A stretch of 64,000 bases of DNA from an uncultured bacterium (GCA_903857865.1 CAIOGO010000020.1:107064-171063); one strand, 5' to 3'; positions 18,513-27,162 are shown, numbered from the stretch's first letter. Notes: generated from the sequence alone by a model not told the origin. Translations and numbers: made by a program.

Positions 18513-18893
18513 CTACGCCTCATCCTCATCTTCCCATTCCCCGCTCTGGTCACCCACTGGGCTCTCGGGCTTGACGATCTTCTGCACGTCGACGTTGACG
18601 GCGCTGACCCGAAGCCCGGTCATTCGCTCAATCTCGGACTTGATCCGCGCCTGAACCTGTTTCGCGATCTTAAGGATCGGATACCCGTAGACGACGGTGA
18701 TGCGAGCGGTCACGGCGACAACATCCCCGTCAACGTTCGTGTCTACGTACCGCTTCATCCCTTCCCCGCGGCGGAATGCTGTGTCACCGGGGCGCAGACT
18801 GGCGATCCCATCGATTTCGGAGATCGCAATGCCGGCGATCGCCGTCACCACTTCGCGCGAGATCCCGACACTTCCTTTGTCTAGATCGGCCAC
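18513..18893 (-). CDS. Asp23/Gls24 family envelope stress response protein (copy A)
   Basis: A 126-residue protein of the Asp23 family: GISREVVTAIAGIAISEIDG at the start, then the VTARITVVYGYPI strand and the RVSAVNVDVQKIV ending. The C-terminus is a short acidic tail (EWEDEDEA). Family members associate with membranes and affect envelope homeostasis in Gram-positive bacteria; the role here is inferred. It lies nine bases after copy B in the same operon and shares about a third of its residues, so the pair looks like an old duplication that may form heteromers. Confidence 0.85.
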   Translation of the reverse strand: MADLDKGSVGISREVVTAIAGIAISEIDGIASLRPGDTAFRRGEGMKRYVDTNVDGDVVAVTARITVVYGYPILKIAKQVQARIKSEIERMTGLRVSAVNVDVQKIVKPESPVGDQSGEWEDEDEA

Positions 18894-18902
18894 TGCGCCC
18901 TC

Positions 18903-19283
18903 CTAGTTCGTTCCGGAGTCGTGCGTTTGGGGCGGCACGACCTTCTTGACGTAGACATCGACTGAGGAAACGGCGACGCCAGCCAGCCTTTCGACGTCCA
19001 CTTCGACGTTCTCCTGCACGCCCCGCGCGACGGCGTGGACAGCGTACCCATACTCCACGGCGATCCGCAGCTCGATGCGCGCCTGATCGTTGGCCAGCTC
19101 GATCTTCACGGCCGGCGCGATGTCCTCGCCGCCGAAAATCCCCTTGAGGCCGCCCGGGCCACCAGACGATCGCGCGATCCCAGTGACCCGTTCGGCGGCG
19201 ATTCTCGCGATGGCGACGATCACTTCCTCGGCCATCGTGATTCGGCCGTTCTCGTCGACGATCTCGATCCGCTTCTCCGCCAT
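18903..19283 (-). CDS. Asp23/Gls24 family envelope stress response protein (copy B)
   Basis: A 126-residue Asp23 family protein with EEVIVAIARIAAERVTGI, RIELRIAVEYGYAV and VSSVDVYVKKVV as family landmarks, plus a Gly/Pro-rich insertion (GGPGGLKGIFGGE) in the first half. It starts nine bases after the EF-P stop and ends nine bases before copy A, so the three genes are clearly cotranscribed. The placement of asp23-nusB-folD is seen in many bacteria and supports the assignment. Confidence 0.86.
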   Translation of the reverse strand: MAEKRIEIVDENGRITMAEEVIVAIARIAAERVTGIARSSGGPGGLKGIFGGEDIAPAVKIELANDQARIELRIAVEYGYAVHAVARGVQENVEVDVERLAGVAVSSVDVYVKKVVPPQTHDSGTN

Positions 19284-19292
19284 GTCGTCCTC

Positions 19293-19853
19293 CTACACGC
19301 GCTCGACGTACGTGCCGGTGCGGGTGTCCACCTTGAGCGTGTCCCCCTCTTTCACGAACAACGGGACGCGAACGACCACTCCTCTCTCCAGGGTGGCGGC
19401 CTTGTCGACGTTGGACACCGTATCCCCGCGTACGCCAGGCTCCGTCTTCAAGACCTTCAGTTCCACGAAGTTCGGGAGGTCGACCTTGACCAAGTCGGAG
19501 TTGTAGTAGTAGCCGATGACGTTCGTGCCCTCGATCATGTAGTCCCCCTGAGGTCCCAATACCGCCTTGGGGATGGGGAATTGGTCAAACCGCTCCACAT
19601 CCATGAAGATATAGTTGTCCCCGTCATGGAATAGATACTGCAGCTCGCGCGACTCGAGAAAGGCGGTCGACGTGTCTTCGAAACCGCGGAAGGTATCGCT
19701 GGTAACCTTGCCTGACTTGAGATGCTTCAGCTTCGCCGACCCGACCGCACTTCCTCGGCCTCGCTTGTTGTGCTCGTAGTCGACGATTTCGTACAGCTCG
19801 CCTCCGTAGAGGATCGTCATCCCTTTGCGCAGTTCGCTAATGGACAGTCCCAT
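19293..19853 (-). CDS. efp: Translation elongation factor P
   Basis: A 186-residue three-domain EF-P that helps ribosomes through polyproline stretches. The start at 19853 follows a purine-rich GGAGAAGGGAG. The domain I loop reads KRGRGSAVGSAKLKHLKSG, which puts arginine (R33) at the tip where E. coli has the modified K34. Arginine at this place is known from EF-P proteins that are rhamnosylated by EarP; no such enzyme is in this window. Domains II and III include the usual LPNFVELKV and the C-terminal VDTRTGTYVERV. Confidence 0.95.
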   Translation of the reverse strand: MGLSISELRKGMTILYGGELYEIVDYEHNKRGRGSAVGSAKLKHLKSGKVTSDTFRGFEDTSTAFLESRELQYLFHDGDNYIFMDVERFDQFPIPKAVLGPQGDYMIEGTNVIGYYYNSDLVKVDLPNFVELKVLKTEPGVRGDTVSNVDKAATLERGVVVRVPLFVKEGDTLKVDTRTGTYVERV

Positions 19854-19944
19854 GTCGTTGCTCCCTTCTCCTCCGGCGGCTTCCTCCCCGGACGTCGCAT
19901 GCCCATGATACCCACAACGCGCGCGCGTCCCCATGAATCTGCTC

Positions 19945-20412
19945 TCACATCCGCCGACGATGCCGCGTCGCCACGGCATCGACCACCGTGTGAACCACGT
20001 TCGGCACGTACACCCCTGCGAGGATCGCCCACACGTTCGCGCGAGGTCTCCCAAACGAGACGGGAGAGCCAAACAGTGCGCTGGCGCCGACAGCGGTTGC
20101 CGCCGCGAGCAACGTCAAGTACGCAATCCGCGTTAGAGGTCCCCAGACGATGTGATGCGACACCCCGCGGTGCCGGAAGATCTTTGCATAGGGCCACCAC
20201 AAGATCGAAAGCCGCCCCCATCGCCGCGTCGGCCGGCTGCGCACGAGGTCGAGATCGGGAGTCAGAAAGATCATAGAGAATGCGAAGCCACCCAAGAAGG
20301 ACAGAAGGGATTCGGTCGGCAGGCTTCCCTTGCGGACCAGGACGGCGCCACCGACCGCGAAGGCCGAGAGGATTCCCGCTTCGATGGCCAGGTGAGTCCT
20401 TCCCGAAGGCAT
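19945..20412 (-). CDS. Predicted integral membrane metal-binding protein (DUF2227-like)
   Basis: A 155-residue membrane protein beginning MPSGRTHLAIEAG. Histidines and aspartates in GRTH, TPDLDL and RHRGVSHH resemble the metal-dependent membrane hydrolase families (DUF2227, YdjM-like), and there are about three to four hydrophobic segments. The function is unknown; phospholipid or small-molecule hydrolysis is a guess from the motifs. It is the first gene of the efp-asp23-nusB-folD operon, 91 bases before efp. The ATG at 20412 is six bases downstream of a -10-like box, which predicts a leaderless mRNA. Confidence 0.75.
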   Translation of the reverse strand: MPSGRTHLAIEAGILSAFAVGGAVLVRKGSLPTESLLSFLGGFAFSMIFLTPDLDLVRSRPTRRWGRLSILWWPYAKIFRHRGVSHHIVWGPLTRIAYLTLLAAATAVGASALFGSPVSFGRPRANVWAILAGVYVPNVVHTVVDAVATRHRRRM

Positions 20413-20418
20413 GCCCCC

Positions 20419-20447
20419 ACTATGCAACAAGACGCGATTTCACACAA
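20419..20447 (-). promoter_or_regulatory. Promoter of the efp-nusB-folD operon
   Basis: TTGTGT (20442-20447), 17 bases and CATAGT (20419-20424) on the minus strand. The -10 box is only six bases from the ATG at 20412. The boxes are weak, so this is a candidate. Confidence 0.45.
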
Positions 20448-20460
20448 CTGCATCGTTGCC

Positions 20461-20489
20461 TTGACGGACTCCTGACCGGCCGCTACAAT
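20461..20489 (+). promoter_or_regulatory. groES-groEL promoter
   Basis: TTGACG (20461-20466), a 17-base spacer and TACAAT (20484-20489), close to the sigma-70 consensus. A CIRCE-like operator begins four bases downstream. Confidence 0.8.
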
Positions 20490-20492
20490 CGG

Positions 20493-20519
20493 TTAGCAAA
20501 CTCAAGACGCCAGTGCTAA
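20493..20519 (+). promoter_or_regulatory. Degenerate CIRCE operator (HrcA site)
   Basis: TTAGCAAAC-N9-CAGTGCTAA. It has exactly the 9-9-9 geometry of CIRCE (TTAGCACTC-N9-GAGTGCTAA) and matches seven of nine and eight of nine positions in the arms. It covers the predicted transcription start of groES, the usual place for HrcA repression. No hrcA gene is in this window. Confidence 0.8.
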
Positions 20520-20541
20520 GAGCCCGCGAAGGAGGGAAAAG

Positions 20542-20835
20542 ATGACAACGAAGCCGTTGGGCAAGAGAGTCAAGCCGCTCGGCAAGAGGATTCTCGCTAA
20601 GAAGCTCGAGCAGGAGCACCGCAAGACCGCAGGGGGGATCGTCCTGCCCGACTCCGTGAAGAACGAGAAGACGGTTCGCGCGCAGGTTGTGGCCATCGGC
20701 ACCGACGAGAAGTTCGAAGTCAAGGTTGGCGACACCATCCTCGTACAGAGCTTCTCGGGCACCGAGATCGAAGAAGGCGAAGACAAGTACATCCTCGTCG
20801 AGGAGAGCAAGGTCCTCGCCATCGTCAAGGACTAG
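20542..20835 (+). CDS. groES: Co-chaperonin GroES
   Basis: A 97-residue GroES that caps the GroEL chamber. The mobile loop is recognisable around [14 protein letters not shown], and the roof and C-terminal strands follow ([22 protein letters not shown] in several pieces). It begins with about ten extra residues rich in Lys ([14 protein letters not shown]), which look like a short internal duplication of the PLGKR segment. An AGGAGG precedes the ATG, and groEL follows 19 bases after the stop. Confidence 0.97.
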   Translation: MTTKPLGKRVKPLGKRILAKKLEQEHRKTAGGIVLPDSVKNEKTVRAQVVAIGTDEKFEVKVGDTILVQSFSGTEIEEGEDKYILVEESKVLAIVKD

Positions 20836-20854
20836 TCGAAAAGGGGGAATTCAG

Positions 20855-22468
20855 ATGGCGAAAGAGGTCATCTTCGGTGAGGAAGCACGACGGCGGATGA
20901 AGGTCGGCATCGACAAGCTGGCGGATGCCGTTCGCATCACCCTCGGCCCGCGCGGACGCAACGTCATCATCGACAAGAAGTTCGGTAGTCCGGACATCAC
21001 GAACGACGGCGTCACGATCGCGCAGGAGCAGGAGTACAAGGACGTTTTCGAGAACATGGGCGCGCAGCTCGTCAAGGAAGTCGCCTCGAAGACGAATGAC
21101 ATTGCCGGCGACGGGACAACGACGGCCACGATTCTCGCACACGCCATGATCGAGGAAGGGTTCAGGAACCTCGCTGCAGGCGCGAACCCGATGGAGCTCA
21201 AGCGCGGCTTGGAGAAGGGTTCGGCCGCCATCGTCGCAGAGCTGAAGAAGATGAGCCGCAAGCTGAAGACCAAGGAGGAGACCGCGCAAGTCGCGACGAT
21301 CTCCGCCAATGACGAGGCGATCGGCAAGATCATCGCCGATGCGATGGAAGCCGTCGGTGAGGACGGCGTCATCACGGTCGAAGACTCCGACACGATTGAG
21401 ACGACCTACGACGTCGTCGAGGGAATGCAGTTTGACCGCGAGTACATCTCCCCGTACTTCGTCACGGACCCGAAGAAGATGGAAGTCCTCCTCGAGCGAC
21501 CGTTCATCTTCGTAACGGATCAGGAACTCAAGAGCGCGAACGATCTCGTCCCCGTACTCGAGCGTGTCGTCCAGGCCGGCAAGCCACTTCTCATCATCGC
21601 CAAGGACGTGACGGGCGAGGCGTTGACGACGCTCGTCCTGAACAAGCTGAAGGGCACCCTCACCAGCTGCGCGGTCAAGGCTCCCGGGTTCGGCGACCGC
21701 CGCAAGGCGATGCTCGACGATGTCGCGGTCCTAACCGGCGCGACCGTTGTCGCCGAGGATGCCGGCATGCAGATCAAGGACACGACGCTGGACATGCTCG
21801 GCTCGGCGGAGCGGATCAAGGTCGACTCGGCCAACACGACGATCATCGGCGGCAAGGGCAAGTCGGACGCCATCCATGGTCGCATTGAGCAGATCGAGGC
21901 TCAGATCGAGACGACCGATTCGGACTACGACCGCGAGAAACTCGAAGAGCGCAAGGCCAAGCTGGCCGGCGGCGTCGCCGTCATCAAGGTCGGCGCGCCG
22001 ACCGAGACCGAGCTCTCCGAGAAGAAGCACCGCATGGAGGACGCCCTCGAGGCCACCAAGGCCGCGGTCGACGAGGGGATTCTCCCTGGCGGCGGCGTGG
22101 CGCTGCTCAACGCCTCGAAGGTCCTCGACAAGCTGCCCCTGGAGGGCGACGAGAAGGTCGGCGTGCGGATCCTCGCTCGAGCCCTTGAGGCTCCGCTCCG
22201 CCAGCTCGCTCTCAACGCCGGATTCGAGGGCGCGATCGTCGTAGGAAAGGTGCGTGAGCAGAAGGCCGGCGTCGGATTCGACGTGGTCAAGGAGGAGTAC
22301 CGCAACATGTTCGAGGCCGGCATCATCGACCCGACCAAGGTGACTCGCTCCGCTCTGCAGAACGCCGTCTCCATCGCTGGCATGCTGTTGACGACCGATG
22401 CGCTGGTCGGCGAGATCAAGGAAAAGGATGAGTCGGCGGGGCCGCGAATGCCGGACATGCCCTACTAG
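20855..22468 (+). CDS. groEL: Chaperonin GroEL
   Basis: A 537-residue chaperonin subunit with the ATP-binding NDGVTIA and GDGTTTAT motifs, the apical domain and the returning equatorial GGGVALL segment. GroEL folds client proteins in an ATP-driven double ring with GroES. The C-terminus ends GPRMPDMPY and lacks the flexible Gly-Gly-Met tail found in many species. The ATG at 20855 follows AAAGGGGG. Transcription probably ends at the strong terminator at 22490. Confidence 0.98.
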   Translation: MAKEVIFGEEARRRMKVGIDKLADAVRITLGPRGRNVIIDKKFGSPDITNDGVTIAQEQEYKDVFENMGAQLVKEVASKTNDIAGDGTTTATILAHAMIEEGFRNLAAGANPMELKRGLEKGSAAIVAELKKMSRKLKTKEETAQVATISANDEAIGKIIADAMEAVGEDGVITVEDSDTIETTYDVVEGMQFDREYISPYFVTDPKKMEVLLERPFIFVTDQELKSANDLVPVLERVVQAGKPLLIIAKDVTGEALTTLVLNKLKGTLTSCAVKAPGFGDRRKAMLDDVAVLTGATVVAEDAGMQIKDTTLDMLGSAERIKVDSANTTIIGGKGKSDAIHGRIEQIEAQIETTDSDYDREKLEERKAKLAGGVAVIKVGAPTETELSEKKHRMEDALEATKAAVDEGILPGGGVALLNASKVLDKLPLEGDEKVGVRILARALEAPLRQLALNAGFEGAIVVGKVREQKAGVGFDVVKEEYRNMFEAGIIDPTKVTRSALQNAVSIAGMLLTTDALVGEIKEKDESAGPRMPDMPY

Positions 22469-22489
22469 AGTCACAAGCGATTGCTTTTG

Positions 22490-22527
22490 CCCCTCCCGCC
22501 CGACTACCCTCGGGTGGGAGGGGTTTT
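22490..22527 (+). terminator. Intrinsic terminator of groES-groEL
   Basis: A 14-base stem (22490-22503 pairing with 22510-22523, one G-U pair) with a six-base loop, followed by TTTTC. The right arm includes GGGAGGGG, which also lies 12 bases before the start of the next gene. Confidence 0.9.
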
Positions 22528-22535
22528 CTCTTTCC

Positions 22536-23414
22536 ATGGACAGACGAATCGGCCTTGCGTTAGGAGGTGGAGGCGCTCGGGGACTCGCGCACCTCGGCGT
22601 CCTGATCGGGCTTGACGAAGCCGAGCTACCGATCCACGCCATCGCCGGAACGAGCATGGGGGCCGTGCTCGGAGCGGCTCGCGCGATCGGCGCGAACCTC
22701 CAGCTCCTGGCCAGGCTGCTCACAACGCTCGACCTGAACGCCCTCCTTCAGGTGTCGGACAACACGCTGCGCGAGGTCCAGAAGATCGTCGGCCGAAGCA
22801 TGGTAGAGTACGTTCGCGGCGCCGCGTGGCGCGCCGAAGACGCCTCGCCCCCGGATCTCGCCCGACTGAACGAGCTCTTCTCCCTGCTCACGGCCCGCAA
22901 GACGTTCGCGGAAACGCTTGTGCCATTCGCGGTGGTCGCGACCGACATCGAGACAGGACTGCGAGCAGTTCTCGATCAAGGACCTATCTGTCGCGCCCTG
23001 ACCGCCAGCACGGCGGTGCCGGGGATCTTCTCGCCCGTTGCCCATGAAGGCCGCTTCCTCATCGACGGCGGCATTGTCGACAAGGTCCCCGTGGACGTCG
23101 TCATCGAGATGGGTGCGACGGCGGTGATTGCCGTCGATACCGGCGCTCCGATTGCCCGGCGCGTCGAGACGCAACTCGAGGCCATCCTCCAGGCGCAGCG
23201 GTCTACGTCGAAGCACCTGACGCAGATGCAGCTCGACGCCGCCCGGCGACTCCTTGACGACCGCCTGGTGATCCTCCGCCCTGACGTCGGATGGATCCGG
23301 ATGTTCGCCTTCGAGTACGCCGAGGAGGCCATCCAGGCGGGCCGAGCCTCCGTCTCGGCCCACCTGGACGAACTGATGGAACTCCAACAGTCCGGCTCGG
23401 CCGACGACGACTAA
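22536..23414 (+). CDS. Patatin-like phospholipase (RssA/YchK type)
   Basis: A 292-residue lipid acyl hydrolase-like protein. The oxyanion hole GGGGARG (10-16), nucleophile elbow GTSMG (S40) and the catalytic D177 in LIDGGIVDKVP are all present, giving the Ser-Asp dyad of patatins. No signal peptide is seen, so it should act in the cytoplasm or at the inner membrane face on phospholipids or fatty esters. The ATG at 22536 comes right after the groEL terminator, whose right arm may provide its ribosome site. Its stop overlaps the stop of the convergent lamin-tail gene. Confidence 0.88.
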   Translation: MDRRIGLALGGGGARGLAHLGVLIGLDEAELPIHAIAGTSMGAVLGAARAIGANLQLLARLLTTLDLNALLQVSDNTLREVQKIVGRSMVEYVRGAAWRAEDASPPDLARLNELFSLLTARKTFAETLVPFAVVATDIETGLRAVLDQGPICRALTASTAVPGIFSPVAHEGRFLIDGGIVDKVPVDVVIEMGATAVIAVDTGAPIARRVETQLEAILQAQRSTSKHLTQMQLDAARRLLDDRLVILRPDVGWIRMFAFEYAEEAIQAGRASVSAHLDELMELQQSGSADDD

Positions 23415-24328
23415 CGAAGAGTGAACGGGGTACTCGTCGCTGCCCCGACTCGGTCTTCCCAATCCGTTGCCGACACCCGCACCTCGTACGTCACCCCTTT
23501 GGCGAACGACGAGCAGTCCCACGCGAAACTCCCCTGGTTGGCCAGATTCTCTATAAGGACCGTCCACTCCTCCGCTCCCTCAACTCGGACCGCGATCGCG
23601 ATCTGCAGCCCGGCGGGCAGCCCATCCGGGTCGATGGCCTGCCACTGGACCACGAGGGGGCAGCCGGCCTCACCGGCGATCGGCGCCAGGAGCTGCACGC
23701 GCGGAGCCGTCAGGTAGTCGACCGTGGCCGAGTTGGCTGCACGGGGAGTCCCCTGGATGGGAGCGCCAGCAGCGTCGACTCCGCAGTGGACAAGCCCGTC
23801 GTTCGTCCGCCAGACATTGCCCATCTCGATCGGGTCGACGCGCTCCATCGTCGCGTAGGGCAGGGCACCTTCACTCGCACACCCGGCCGGCCAGCCGACA
23901 TCGGCACACAGGACCTGGTCCACCACGTTCCCCATGGCATCGAGAAGCTTCACGTTGGCCCCGGTGTTCGAGAGCGCGCCCTTGTAGATGACGTCCGCCG
24001 CAACATCGGACACCGTGGTGTCGTCGGTTCGTTCGAGGAGAAGAAATCCGCCCGGTTCGAGCGTCGATCGCCGCACCTCGAGGGTGCTTTCCTCGACCAC
24101 CGAAAGCGGAATCCGCGCGTCGCCGATCGTCACGACCCACCCGGCGAGATCGACCGGGGACGCTCCGCAGTTGCGGAGCTCGATCCACTCGTCTTGTCCG
24201 CCCGCCGCGGTGCCCCCCCAAGCGACTTCGTTGAGGACCACATCAGGAGATGCGCCCAGCGCGACGAGGGGTCCGAGGAACCCCAGACTCACCACCAACA
24301 TGACCGTCGTACGCCCGCCTTTCTTCAT
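23411..24328 (-). CDS. Secreted lamin-tail-domain protein
   Basis: A 305-residue exported protein. The start at 24328 has a GGAG site and gives a clear signal peptide (MKKGGRTTVMLVVSLGFLG with ALGA cleavage). Residues about 28-190 form a lamin-tail domain: VLNEVAWGG...DEWIELRN...VDLAGW and FLLLERTDD. A smaller Ig/fibronectin-like domain follows (PRVQLLAPIAGEA to the end). The lamin-tail part is clearly related to the one at the C-terminus of the 1,818-residue protein encoded at 51865, including the ATMERVDP/GSMERVDP segment. Such domains mediate surface or matrix attachment; no enzymatic residues are seen. Confidence 0.82.
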   Translation of the reverse strand: MKKGGRTTVMLVVSLGFLGPLVALGASPDVVLNEVAWGGTAAGGQDEWIELRNCGASPVDLAGWVVTIGDARIPLSVVEESTLEVRRSTLEPGGFLLLERTDDTTVSDVAADVIYKGALSNTGANVKLLDAMGNVVDQVLCADVGWPAGCASEGALPYATMERVDPIEMGNVWRTNDGLVHCGVDAAGAPIQGTPRAANSATVDYLTAPRVQLLAPIAGEAGCPLVVQWQAIDPDGLPAGLQIAIAVRVEGAEEWTVLIENLANQGSFAWDCSSFAKGVTYEVRVSATDWEDRVGAATSTPFTLR

Positions 24329-24345
24329 GGTTGTCTCCTTTCTCC

Positions 24346-24374
24346 GATCGGACGTATGATTCGGATGTCCGATC
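24346..24374. promoter_or_regulatory. Perfect inverted repeat upstream of the lamin-tail gene
   Basis: GATCGGAC, 13 bases, GTCCGATC. It lies 18 bases before the start codon at 24328 and could be a protein-binding site or a 5' leader hairpin. Confidence 0.5.
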
Positions 24375-24485
24375 CTTTCGTATATGATCATACCTCCTTT
24401 TCGCCTTTCTAGTCACTCTACTCTACAAGTCGCGATCTGCAGGCGCCGTTCCCGGACTTCCGCCTGACCTGGCGTCGCATACCGC

Positions 24486-24515
24486 TTCCCTCTCACACGC
24501 CGTGACCTCTATACT
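24486..24515 (+). promoter_or_regulatory. Promoter of the M1-type peptidase gene
   Basis: TTCCCT (24486-24491), 18 bases and TATACT (24510-24515). The -10 box is six bases from the ATG at 24522, so the transcript is predicted to start at the A of the start codon. Confidence 0.6.
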
Positions 24516-24521
24516 GCACGC

Positions 24522-25967
24522 ATGGGTACAACGGAGACCTACGTTGGCCGCTCGTCTTGTCTGAGTTCCCTCATCCTCGCCCTGCTCTTCGCGCTCGCGG
24601 GGTCTCCTGGCGCGTCGGGGACTCCCCCAGCCTACCGGATGACTCTTGACGTCAACTACGCCGAGGGCACGTTCCGCGGCGAACTCATCCTTACCTACGA
24701 GAACCACTCGACCGTTCCTCTCGAGGAGATCTTCTTCAGGCTCTACGGGAATGCGCGGTCCCTCTACGGGACAGCCTCTCTCGACGTGGGCGAAGCACGC
24801 GCCGACGGAGAGAGTGTCATCGTCTCGCTCTTTGCCAACAACACCGTCCTCTTGGTCCCGCTCGGCCGCCCCCTCGCGCCTGGGGCCTCCGCCGAGATCA
24901 CTCTCTCGTTCCTGGGACGTGCTGCCAGCGCACCCCCCGAGGGCGGGTTCTCCTCGGAAAGCGAGTACGGCTTACTCCTCAAGTCCTCGCACGCCCTCAC
25001 GCTCACGGCGTTCTATCCTTTCGTCGCGCCGTACACTGAGGAAGGCTGGGCCATCGACCCCATTAGCGCTGTTGGCGACGCGCTGTTCGCAGACTCCGCG
25101 ACGTACGTTGTCACCCTGCGCGTCGACTCCGGGGTCACGGTCATCCCCATCGCCGACGAGGTCGTGGCCGAACCCGACGGGCGAACCCGGCACTCGTTCC
25201 ACCGCGACGCGCTGCGCGACTTTTCGCTTGTTCTTGTCGACGACGGCCGCCAGCCGCTTGTGACGACAGCGGACGGCATCACCCTGCGGTCATGGTTTTC
25301 TCCGCAGCATGACCAAGCGGCCGACATCGCTCTCCAGCGGGGAGCCGCCGCGATCGAGGTCTTCTCCTCGCGCTTCGGGGCCCTACCCTATGAGGCGGTC
25401 GACATGGTCGAAGTCCCGCTGCAACGCGCGGCGGGCGTGGAGTGCTCCGGGCTGTTCCTCGTCTCCGCCGCGTACGCCGCGGAGCCACGCGACGTGTTCT
25501 TCGACATCATCGTGTCCCACGAGATGGCCCACCAATGGTTCTACGCCGTGGTCGGCAACGACCCGACGGAAGAGCCGTGGCTCGACGAGGCGCTCGCAAC
25601 GTACGCATCGAACATCTACCTCGCCGCCATCTCTCCCGCCGCCGCCCAGTCCGAGCGGTCGACGTGGTCCTCACTCTACGATTGGGTGCGCCGCGACTAT
25701 CCGGACCTACGCGTGACGAGCCCCTTGTACGACTTCCCCGATTCCGCCACATACTCCGCCTTCGTCTATAGCGGCGGCGCGCTCGAGTTGGACGCCATCC
25801 GGCGCGATATCGGCGACGAGGTGTTCTTCCAGGCCCTCGCCGAGTACTACACGGACCACGCGCTGGCCATCGCGTCGGGCGCCGATCTCTTCGCGAGTCT
25901 CAGCCACGCCTGCGCTTGCCAACTTTCCAGCGTGCTCTTCGGCTCAGAGTCCGCAACGGGACCTTGA
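24522..25967 (+). CDS. Secreted M1-family zinc metallopeptidase-like protein
   Basis: A 481-residue protein with an N-terminal signal peptide (hydrophobic stretch at about 15-33). A beta-rich N-domain comes first, then a gluzincin core with H333-E-M-A-H337 and E356 in LDEALAT, exactly 18 residues after the second histidine, as in M1 aminopeptidases. The substrate-binding GAMEN box is replaced by AAGVECSG, so specificity may differ and a non-peptidase role is conceivable. The C-terminal helical domain of full-length M1 enzymes is absent. There is no ribosome site; a leaderless promoter explains the start. Confidence 0.8.
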   Translation: MGTTETYVGRSSCLSSLILALLFALAGSPGASGTPPAYRMTLDVNYAEGTFRGELILTYENHSTVPLEEIFFRLYGNARSLYGTASLDVGEARADGESVIVSLFANNTVLLVPLGRPLAPGASAEITLSFLGRAASAPPEGGFSSESEYGLLLKSSHALTLTAFYPFVAPYTEEGWAIDPISAVGDALFADSATYVVTLRVDSGVTVIPIADEVVAEPDGRTRHSFHRDALRDFSLVLVDDGRQPLVTTADGITLRSWFSPQHDQAADIALQRGAAAIEVFSSRFGALPYEAVDMVEVPLQRAAGVECSGLFLVSAAYAAEPRDVFFDIIVSHEMAHQWFYAVVGNDPTEEPWLDEALATYASNIYLAAISPAAAQSERSTWSSLYDWVRRDYPDLRVTSPLYDFPDSATYSAFVYSGGALELDAIRRDIGDEVFFQALAEYYTDHALAIASGADLFASLSHACACQLSSVLFGSESATGP

Positions 25968-26032
25968 GAAACCTCGATGCGGGGCAGCGTGTAGGTTCGT
26001 TGTCATTCTCAATGCACTCGAAGGAGGCAGAC

Positions 26033-26833
26033 GTGAGACGGATGCACCTCATGGTGAAAGGAGCCGTTTTGGCTCTCGTGGCGGCCCTTGCCGTCGCTGC
26101 AGCCGGGGGAGCTGTGACGCTCGACCCGCAGACGTACTACTGCTTCTCCGTCGGCAATCTTGCCGTCGGCATCCAGACGCTGAGTGTCGCCGCGGCAGAC
26201 GGGGGGTTCGATGTCCTCGCCTACTCTGACAACACGGTGTCCGTACTCCACGGCACGCAGACGGCGTCAGGGAACGTACAACAGGTTCTCCTCTCCTCCG
26301 ACCGCCTTCTCGTCGTCGATGGCGACCGCTTCTACCTGCGCGTGAACGGCGCAACGCTCTCGTACGCGATTCGCCCCGCCAGCCTTGGCTTGGAACTCAT
26401 CATCAGCCCCAAAGGGTCGATCGACCTCTTCGAGGCGCTGACCTCAGTGCTCGTCGAGCTCCAAGATGTGGGCATTGCCGGAATGGACGTCGACGTCGAC
26501 GGGTATCGGACGTTCGCTCGCAATGCACTGAAAGGACCTGCGGCACCGCAGGACCTTGCGGCGAAGCTCGACTACGCGCTGTACGGATTGGGAGTCGCCG
26601 AGGATTGGTTTGCGTACGCGTCCCAGAAGGGCCTCGCGCTCCTTGGCCTGCGCATCGAAGTCGTCGTGGAGAAGATTCCGGGCGGGATCCTTCCCGCCAC
26701 GTTCTCGGCGGACATGATCTCGGAAACCAACACGGTAGCGAGCCTCGTCGTGCCCGTCGATCAGTTGGTGTCTCTCGCCCGTTCGACCGGCGTCGGGTAT
26801 GTGCGACTGCCGTATGTTCCCGTCGTACCGTAG
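26033..26833 (+). CDS. Secreted protein of unknown function
   Basis: The GTG at 26033 follows GAAGGAGG at good distance and gives a 266-residue protein with a signal peptide (VRRMHLMVKGAVLALVAALA, AAAGGA). The mature part alternates strands and helices and has no motif I recognise. The acidic D-V-D-V-D-G-Y segment near residue 160 could bind calcium, but that is speculative. It follows the peptidase gene by 65 bases on the same strand and could be cotranscribed. Confidence 0.6.
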   Translation: MRRMHLMVKGAVLALVAALAVAAAGGAVTLDPQTYYCFSVGNLAVGIQTLSVAAADGGFDVLAYSDNTVSVLHGTQTASGNVQQVLLSSDRLLVVDGDRFYLRVNGATLSYAIRPASLGLELIISPKGSIDLFEALTSVLVELQDVGIAGMDVDVDGYRTFARNALKGPAAPQDLAAKLDYALYGLGVAEDWFAYASQKGLALLGLRIEVVVEKIPGGILPATFSADMISETNTVASLVVPVDQLVSLARSTGVGYVRLPYVPVVP

Positions 26834-26992
26834 GACTCGGGAGGCATGTGACCTTGTGCCCGCTGAGGTCGACGTGCGCGAGAGCACCCTGACTCCGTAA
26901 GCGCGAACAAGACGAGGACTGTGCGCGGTGCCGCTCGGGGGTCCCCGAGTACTTCGAATGGCACCGCTATCGGTGAAAACAGGTAGCGCCGC

Positions 26993-27021
26993 GCTTCTGC
27001 GCCGCAATGCGGCGCGGAAGC
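26993..27021 (-). terminator. Hairpin downstream of tRNA-Pro
   Basis: On the minus strand: GCTTC, one mismatch, GCGCCGC, a three-base loop, then the complementary arm. A TTTT run follows only about ten bases later, so termination is likely but not textbook. Confidence 0.5.
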
Positions 27022-27032
27022 ATGGCGCTTTA

Positions 27033-27109
27033 TGGTCGGGACGCCCGGATTTGAACCGGGGACCTCTTGCACCCCAAGCAAGCACGCTACCAGGCTGCGC
27101 TACGTCCCG
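27033..27109 (-). tRNA. tRNA-Pro (anticodon GGG)
   Basis: A complete cloverleaf of 77 bases: acceptor CGGGACG/CGTCCCG, D-arm GCGC/GCGT, anticodon arm CTTGC-TTGGGGT-GCAAG with anticodon GGG, T-arm CCCGG-TTCAAAT-CCGGG, discriminator A and an encoded CCA at 27033-27035. Proline tRNAs are also the ones most relevant to EF-P function. Confidence 0.97.
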
Positions 27110-27121
27110 AGATCGCCTCCG

Positions 27122-27150
27122 ATGGTACCCGCCGCGTCCTCGTGGGGCAA
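27122..27150 (-). promoter_or_regulatory. Candidate tRNA-Pro promoter
   Basis: TTGCCC (27145-27150), 17 bases and TACCAT (27122-27127) on the minus strand, 13 bases before the mature tRNA 5' end. Confidence 0.5.
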
Positions 27151-27162
27151 TCGTCGCGCCTG

